Position numbers and translations under genes: made by a program. This document shows, piece by piece, positions 7,296 through 11,367 of a DNA stretch of 11,367 nucleotides. The notes beneath the pieces are model-generated. The model was not told where the DNA came from. It was given only the letters and a program-made list of their open reading frames with translations, and did not search any database. The DNA comes from Clostridium sp. (lineage in GTDB: Bacteria > Bacillota > Clostridia > Clostridiales > Clostridiaceae), in NCBI GenBank assembly GCA_012511315.1, contig JAAZGI010000413.1:1-11367 (forward strand), written 5' to 3'. Positions within the stretch are counted from its first letter, which is position 1. Each line of letters opens with the position of its first letter.

Positions 7296-8219
7296 TTAGT
7301 CCTCCCAAAGCTTGGCTGGATATTTCCCGCTTGCTTTCATCTCCTGAATGGCTTTTACAACCACTGGCTTATCTTCCTTATAGGTTACGCCATACCATTT
7401 TTCTTCTGACTTCAATACTTTCACACTAACTTTGTTCTTATCTAACAAGTCTGAAACAAGAGTCGGCAACAGATATTCACTTTTTAAAGGGTTTCTTTTT
7501 AACTCTTTTTCAAGAAATTTCGGAAAACCCTTTTCTATTTCGGCTAGCATCTTATGTGGGTATCCCCACATATTCATAGAAACCATGCTCTTTTCATCCA
7601 CAGGATGCCACGTTTCGCCATCATCTTCCGTATAGGCAATGTGATCTTGAAACTTTTGAATCTTGGTACGTTCCACAATATCTAATAAATAACCGTCCTC
7701 ACTGACTTGGCATATGCCCCTGGCCACATGACCATTATCCGTCACCGTGTTGTAAAGTCGGTATCCAACCATGCTTAATGGAAGCTTATCGTCCTCTTCG
7801 GCATTGGCGAGAAAATCATAGATTTTTTTAAATGCATCCCTTCCATAATAGTCATCGGCATTAATTACTGCGAAGGGACCATCAATTAAATGCTTTGCAC
7901 TATAAATTGCATGAGCTGTCCCCCATGGCTTGACACGCTCATCAGGAATTTCAAAAGATTGGGGTATGTTGTCTAACTCTTGAAATGCATATTCCACCAC
8001 GATCTTTTTCGTTATGTTAGGATGAATACTTTCTTTAAAATCTGCTTCAATCTCTTTTTTAATAATAAAAATCACCTTTTCAAAGCCTGCTTCAATGGCA
8101 TCGTAAATTGAAAAATCGATAATAATATTTCCCTCTTCATCCACGGGATCAATTTGCTTTAATCCACCATATCGGCTGCCCATACCGGCAGCCATGATTA
8201 CTAATACTGGTTTTGTCAT
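7296..8219 (-). CDS. Sugar-1-phosphate nucleotidyltransferase (probable UTP-hexosamine type)
   Basis: This NTP-transferase-family enzyme would join a sugar 1-phosphate to a nucleoside triphosphate, releasing pyrophosphate. The 307 residues begin MTKPVLVIMAAGMGSRYGGLKQ: the nucleotide-binding loop with a lysine at 21. PWGTAHA (98-104) contacts the base in this fold, and NADDYYG (120-126) holds the metal-binding Asp. It resembles LnpC of the bifidobacterial lacto-N-biose pathway in partnership, since it sits directly before the NahK-like gene, so the expected product is UDP-GlcNAc/GalNAc; the substrate is inferred. The frame is open to an ATG at 8280-8282. I choose the ATG at 8217-8219 because GGAGG lies 5 nt upstream, family homology starts there, and the extra 21 residues (MVETSIYCNCMCHNG...) look like leader sequence. 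It is first in the operon, with repeats and an extended -10 box just upstream. Confidence 0.85.
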   Translation of the reverse strand: MTKPVLVIMAAGMGSRYGGLKQIDPVDEEGNIIIDFSIYDAIEAGFEKVIFIIKKEIEADFKESIHPNITKKIVVEYAFQELDNIPQSFEIPDERVKPWGTAHAIYSAKHLIDGPFAVINADDYYGRDAFKKIYDFLANAEEDDKLPLSMVGYRLYNTVTDNGHVARGICQVSEDGYLLDIVERTKIQKFQDHIAYTEDDGETWHPVDEKSMVSMNMWGYPHKMLAEIEKGFPKFLEKELKRNPLKSEYLLPTLVSDLLDKNKVSVKVLKSEEKWYGVTYKEDKPVVVKAIQEMKASGKYPAKLWED

Positions 8220-8240
8220 GCCTTCCTCCATCTTTAATCC

Positions 8241-8249
8241 ATTATGACA
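8241..8249 (-). promoter_or_regulatory. Extended -10 promoter element of the HexNAc operon
   Basis: Read on the minus strand this is TGTCATAAT: a TGN extension plus CATAAT, five of six matches to TATAAT. It ends 21 nt before the chosen ATG, so the leader would be very short, leaving room for little more than the GGAGG site. No good -35 hexamer lies at 16-18 nt, which is tolerable for extended -10 promoters. The same 9-mer occurs upstream of nhaC (10447-10455). Confidence 0.4.
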
Positions 8250-8262
8250 CATGCAATTGCAG

Positions 8263-8304
8263 TAAATACTTGTCTCAACCACTAGTATTAAATGCTTGTC
8301 TCAA
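8263..8304 (-). repeat. Pair of 16-bp direct repeats upstream of the HexNAc operon
   Basis: TAAATACTTGTCTCAA (8263-8278) and TAAATGCTTGTCTCAA (8289-8304) differ at one base and start 26 bp apart, about two and a half helical turns. They lie directly upstream of the putative -10 box, so they would bracket the -35 region and beyond. On the minus strand each contains TTGAGACAAG. The placement is that of a regulator binding pair (activator or repressor), possibly sensing an amino sugar; no known consensus is recognised. Confidence 0.6.
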
Positions 8305-8878
8305 ATATTCAAAGTCTACTACATTATGCTCTAGCTTTCCACTATCAACTTAGATGGTTTTTTCGTCTTTTTTCATTTAGTTATAATTATGACTTATTAT
8401 CATCTGCTAGGATTTTTCTGCTTGTCTTTAGATCCTACTCTAAGTCGACTCCACAAAACACCTTATGAATAATTCCCAAACAAGATTCTACCAATCCACT
8501 GGGAGAAAAACATTAATTGCCCGGGATTAAAAAATACAAGGTCTCTTTTAATCAAAGGCTTCAAAGGCCTCTTGCAAAATATAATAAGAAGGTTTGAGCT
8601 GCTTATTATAGGTTCGATGCGCCCAGCTTTGCCAAGAGTAGGCTTCCATTTTAATGGGCTCCTAGCTACTTGAGCTTCTTTCATCGGCAAGATGACAATT
8701 TATATTCTCAAAGGATGATTTATCCGACTGTCTACTAATTGAAAAAATGAATATGATTTAGTGTCCTTTGTCACTGAGTTTGATTTGTTATTTGATTGCT
8801 CTTTTTATTGAATTAGTGGGCGAGCCCATTTTGAAATCGAAATCTCTGGAGTCTTTCTTGGGATTTTAATGATCACCT
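8305..8878. other. Gene-poor spacer between the HexNAc operon and nhaC
   Basis: No supported gene is found in this stretch. On the minus strand a 33-codon frame (8548-8649) begins MEAYSWQSWAHRTYNKQLKP and ends EAFD, with an AGGAG about 9 nt before its ATG; its composition looks more protein-like than a longer overlapping frame at 8463-8690. Further protein-like pieces appear in shifted frames beside it, which would fit a decayed gene, but I recognise no family. TGGGCGAGCCCA (8817-8828) has 5-bp inverted arms. Confidence 0.4.
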
Positions 8879-8913
8879 AAATAAAAACGGTGCCAGCAAA
8901 TCCGCCAACACCG
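8879..8913 (-). terminator. Intrinsic terminator downstream of nhaC
   Basis: On the minus strand CGGTGTTGGC (8904-8913) pairs with GCTGGCACCG (8888-8897) around a 6-nt loop: seven Watson-Crick and three G-U pairs. A U-rich run follows (five U at 8883-8887, then AUUU). It starts 27 nt after the nhaC stop and points the same way. Confidence 0.88.
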
Positions 8914-8939
8914 CTTGTATTCATTTTATACTAGGTTCT

Positions 8940-10361
8940 TTAAACTGTTCCTGTTTCTTCTAGCTGGGCGCGCTGCTCCACTGTCATATAGGAAAGAGTC
9001 GGTCCAAGGAAAGCTAGCAATATAACCATGACAGGCATCATGTAATTAAAGATTGCATAGGGAGCATACTCAAAGGTCGAAACCCCCAGTGCCGTGGCCA
9101 TGAACACCCCACAGGTGTTCCAGGGAATTAAGGCTGAAAGAACCGTACCTGAACTCTCTAGTGCATTGGAAAGGGTCTTAGGATGCAAATTCTTATCCGT
9201 ATAGGCTTGCCGGAACATTCGGCCAGGTATAACAATCGAAATATACTGTTCAGGCATTGTCACATTACTAAACAAGGCTGCTGCAATAGTTGCTGAAACT
9301 AGGCCCACTGCACTTTTAACTCTTTTGAGTATAACCGAAAGTAGCACGTTAAGCATGCCTGTCTTTTCAGCAATACCGCCAAACATCATGGCGATAATGG
9401 TTAAGGAAACAGAATACATCATGTTTTCCAACCCGCCACTGGACAATAATTTATCAATGGCGACAATACCCGTTTCACTAACGTAACCTGACATACCAGC
9501 GGACATCAGATCTCCCAAAGAGGCGCCTTGAAAAATAGGTCCTAACAATGCGGCACTGATAATGCCAAGTACAATTCCGGGGATGGCTGGTACCTTAAGC
9601 GCAATGGCAACGATGACGATAATAGGAGGAAGGAGTAACAAAGGACTCACGGTAAAAGCACTGGCAATGCCAGCTTGAATCTCCTTGATGGCGATCAAAT
9701 CAGTAGTGCCGGAAGCATACTGACGGCCAGAAACAAAGAAGAAGACCAATGATATGGCATAGGTACTGATGGTCGGTAGTGCCATAAACTTTACATGGGT
9801 GAATACATCCGTACCGGCCATGGCTGGTGCCAAATTAGTTGTATCCGATAGCGGTGACATTTTATCACCAAAGTAAGCGCCTGAAATAACTGCTCCTGCT
9901 GTAATTGGTGCCGGGATACCCAGTCCGGCTGCTATCCCCATAAGTGCGATACCCATGGTCCCAGCTGTTCCCCAGGATGTTCCCGTGGCCAGCGAGGTGA
10001 TCGAAGAAATAATAAGAGCTGTGGGCAAAAAAATTGCAGGAGAAATGATGCCTAATCCATAGGAAATCATAGAAGGCACGACACCCGCTACAATCCAAAC
10101 ACCAATTAAAATACCAATGATGGTCAAGATGATAATTGACTGTAAGGCTTGTGTGATTCCTTCCATCATGAACTTTTCAATTTCAGCCCACTTATATCCC
10201 ATAAGAAGAGCAGCGACACTCACTATCACAACGCCAAGGAACATTGGGATATGGGGATCCGTTTCATAAATAATGATGGCAACTGCCATTATTCCAATAA
10301 GTAGTCCAAAAACCAAAAGTGCTTGCCAAAGTTTTGCTGATTTACCTGACTCGTTTTTCAT
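8940..10361 (-). CDS. nhaC: NhaC-family Na+/H+ antiporter
   Basis: This is an integral membrane secondary transporter that exchanges cytoplasmic Na+ for external H+, supporting sodium and pH balance. The 473 residues are the normal size and contain many hydrophobic segments, the first about 11-31 after a short charged N-terminus. Family signatures are SLATGTSWGTAGTMGIALMG (123-142) and GDKMSPLSDTTNLAPAMAGTD (165-185), the latter very characteristic of NhaC. YETDPHIPMF (32-41), between the first two membrane segments, also occurs in this family. Close relatives such as MleN exchange malate/lactate together with Na+/H+, so an organic-acid antiporter is a real alternative. The ATG has GAGGGA about 7 nt upstream. 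It appears monocistronic, with its own terminator; a TGTCATAAT box (10447-10455) and a cre-like palindrome lie upstream. Confidence 0.9.
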   Translation of the reverse strand: MKNESGKSAKLWQALLVFGLLIGIMAVAIIIYETDPHIPMFLGVVIVSVAALLMGYKWAEIEKFMMEGITQALQSIIILTIIGILIGVWIVAGVVPSMISYGLGIISPAIFLPTALIISSITSLATGTSWGTAGTMGIALMGIAAGLGIPAPITAGAVISGAYFGDKMSPLSDTTNLAPAMAGTDVFTHVKFMALPTISTYAISLVFFFVSGRQYASGTTDLIAIKEIQAGIASAFTVSPLLLLPPIIVIVAIALKVPAIPGIVLGIISAALLGPIFQGASLGDLMSAGMSGYVSETGIVAIDKLLSSGGLENMMYSVSLTIIAMMFGGIAEKTGMLNVLLSVILKRVKSAVGLVSATIAAALFSNVTMPEQYISIVIPGRMFRQAYTDKNLHPKTLSNALESSGTVLSALIPWNTCGVFMATALGVSTFEYAPYAIFNYMMPVMVILLAFLGPTLSYMTVEQRAQLEETGTV

Positions 10362-10852
10362 ATAGTTCCCTCTCTACCAGTTAGTTTATTTATTTTTTAT
10401 CAAATCGGGGTAATTTCCAAAAATTAAATAATGACGACAGCAGTGTATTATGACAGTAGCAAAGAATCCCTCCTTTTTTATATAAAAGCGCTTTTGTTTA
10501 GTTTATAATACCCTGTAAAAAATAACAATAAAAAAACATCATAAGCCCATGTAAATCATCAAATTATATGATTCCTTTTATTTAAAAAGATTACCTAATT
10601 GTAGCGACAGTCAATTTTTTCAAACCTTGCGTTTGGTTTGACTCATTCAGGTTCTCTTGTTCTCTCTTTTTTTATTTCCTCAACAATTACATGTTTCATC
10701 TATAGCACGATTAATCTTAGCTGTTTATTCATGGTAAAATTAAATTAATTACCAAGCTCTAATACTAGAAGGCTGTATTGTAACTCGTCTAAGCAGACTT
10801 GAAAGGCTTGTTATTATTTTCTATTTATTCGAAACTTCAAGGAGATATTAGT
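10362..10852. other. Divergent intergenic region between nhaC and the aminotransferase gene
   Basis: It is AT-rich with no gene found. Toward nhaC it holds TGTCATAAT on the minus strand (10447-10455) and the palindrome at 10484-10495, with a plus-strand TATAAT at 10504-10509 lacking a clear -35 box. Toward the aminotransferase are two inverted repeats: TCAAACC/GGTTTGA (10620-10641, 8-nt loop) and TGGTAA/TTACCA (10732-10754). A weak candidate promoter for that gene is TTGAAA, 17 nt, TATTTA just before the ribosome binding site. No T-box or riboswitch consensus was seen. Confidence 0.5.
10484..10495. promoter_or_regulatory. cre-like palindrome AAAAGCGCTTTT
   Basis: This is a perfect 12-bp palindrome with a GCGC core inside A and T runs, close to the centre of catabolite-responsive elements (consensus core AAAGCGCTTT). 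The outer TG...CA positions of the consensus are not kept. It lies about 35 bp upstream of the putative nhaC -10 box and just left of a plus-strand TATAAT, so it could serve nhaC, the divergent gene, or both. Binding by CcpA or another LacI-family protein is inferred. Confidence 0.45.
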
Positions 10853-11367
10853 ATGAATATCAACGAACTTAGAACACTCTTTCCTGTGACTCAAAACTAT
10901 GTGTTTCTAAATAATGCTGCGGAATCACCCCTTAATTTAAGGGGAAGGCAGGCTATGGATGACTATCTGGATCTTTGTCAAACAGCTCCTCAATCTAAGC
11001 CTTCGGTTCGATCTCAGATCCGAAGCCAGCTAGCTGATTTGTTTGGCGGTCAACCGGATGAATATGCCTTAGTGACAAGTACCGGTCTTGGAATCAGCAT
11101 GGTAGCTGCCGGATATCAGTGGGCAGCTGGCGATAATGTGGTCGTTCCTTCCAATGAACACTGGAACAATTCTTTTCCCTGGCAAGCCCTCATTGAAAAA
11201 GGCGTGGAGGTTCGTTTTGTTCAGCCCGATGAGGATCATCGAATGAATCCAGCCCAGGTAGCTGCTTTAACGGATCAAAACACGAAGATCGTAGCAGTTG
11301 CTGCCGTCAGCTTTAATACCGGTTTTCGGTCCGACTTAAAAAAATTAGCTGCTATTGTCCATGCCCA
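10853..11367 (+). CDS. Class V PLP-dependent aminotransferase / cysteine desulfurase-like, N-terminal part
   Basis: This gene runs off the right edge; 171 residues are seen. It starts MNINELRTLFPVTQNYVFLN followed by NAAESPLN, the N-terminal pattern of class V (fold type I) aminotransferases, then TSTGLGISMVAAGY where the PLP phosphate is bound, PSNEHWNNSFPWQAL matching the EHxxNxxPW block of the cysteine desulfurase-like group, and AVSFNTGFRSDLKKLAAI, the TGxRxDL block. The internal aldimine lysine lies beyond the edge, so activity cannot be checked. Within the superfamily it reads more like isopenicillin-N-epimerase/kynureninase-type proteins than SufS or NifS, but this is uncertain and the substrate is unknown. 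AAGGAG lies about 8 nt before the ATG. It is divergent from nhaC. Confidence 0.85.
   Translation, partial: MNINELRTLFPVTQNYVFLNNAAESPLNLRGRQAMDDYLDLCQTAPQSKPSVRSQIRSQLADLFGGQPDEYALVTSTGLGISMVAAGYQWAAGDNVVVPSNEHWNNSFPWQALIEKGVEVRFVQPDEDHRMNPAQVAALTDQNTKIVAVAAVSFNTGFRSDLKKLAAIVHA

Noticed and set aside
8220..8282. N-terminal extension of the nucleotidyltransferase from the ATG at 8280-8282 (MVETSIYCNC...)
   Set aside because: The family start matches MTKPVLV at 8219, which has a GGAGG at 5 nt; the extension would cover the extended -10 box and one of the two direct repeats.
8463..8690. 75-codon minus-strand frame MPMKEAQVARSPLKWKP...
   Set aside because: It resembles no family, has weak start signals, and the overlapping 33-codon frame is more protein-like; probably a shadow or debris.
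10501..10852. Riboswitch or T-box leader upstream of the aminotransferase
   Set aside because: No T-box core, no terminator/antiterminator pair with a U-tract and no known aptamer consensus could be seen.

Overview
The window looks like chromosomal DNA of a low-GC Gram-positive bacterium (Bacillota). The pointers are purine-rich AGGAGG-type ribosome binding sites before almost every gene, a pdhA-pdhB-pdhC-lpd gene order, a YflT/general-stress-17M type protein, an NhaC antiporter and AT-rich spacers with U-tract terminators. I cannot name the genus. The E1 alpha wording (QRQGRMLTYAPNTGQEA, DWLVPAFRE) is closer to the clostridial/mollicute style of PdhA than to the classical Bacillus one.

Region 1 (1-3726, minus strand) is the pyruvate dehydrogenase operon, transcribed pdhA, pdhB, pdhC, lpd. 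Only the N-terminus of lpd lies in the window. pdhA/pdhB/pdhC are separated by 1 and 12 nt, while lpd follows after 123 nt holding a perfect 14-bp AT-rich stem with a U-tract. Region 2 (3727-4611) is a long spacer with pdhA leader signals, a LacI-family-like palindrome, repeats and a few very short minus-strand reading frames.

Region 3 (4612-5886, plus strand) is a general stress protein gene with an unusually long acidic tail, closed by a strong terminator. Abutting it on the other strand is the C-terminal end of an IS66-family transposase (5870-6124), a mobile-element relic.

Region 4 (6189-8219, minus strand) is a two-gene operon. A sugar-1-phosphate nucleotidyltransferase is followed after 6 nt by a kinase closely resembling N-acetylhexosamine 1-kinase (NahK/LnpB). 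Together they would convert free N-acetylhexosamine to HexNAc-1-phosphate and then to a nucleotide sugar. Two 16-bp direct repeats 26 bp apart lie just upstream. A gene-poor spacer follows (8220-8939).

Region 5 (8879-10361, minus strand) is an NhaC-family Na+/H+ antiporter with its own terminator and a cre-like palindrome upstream. Region 6 (10853 to the end, plus strand) is the N-terminal part of a class V PLP-dependent aminotransferase / cysteine-desulfurase-like enzyme.

I did not find tRNA, rRNA, CRISPR or phage modules. Nothing here clearly amounts to a new system. The most interesting items are the isolated HexNAc salvage pair with its upstream repeats, and the stress protein whose frame continues past its stop codon.
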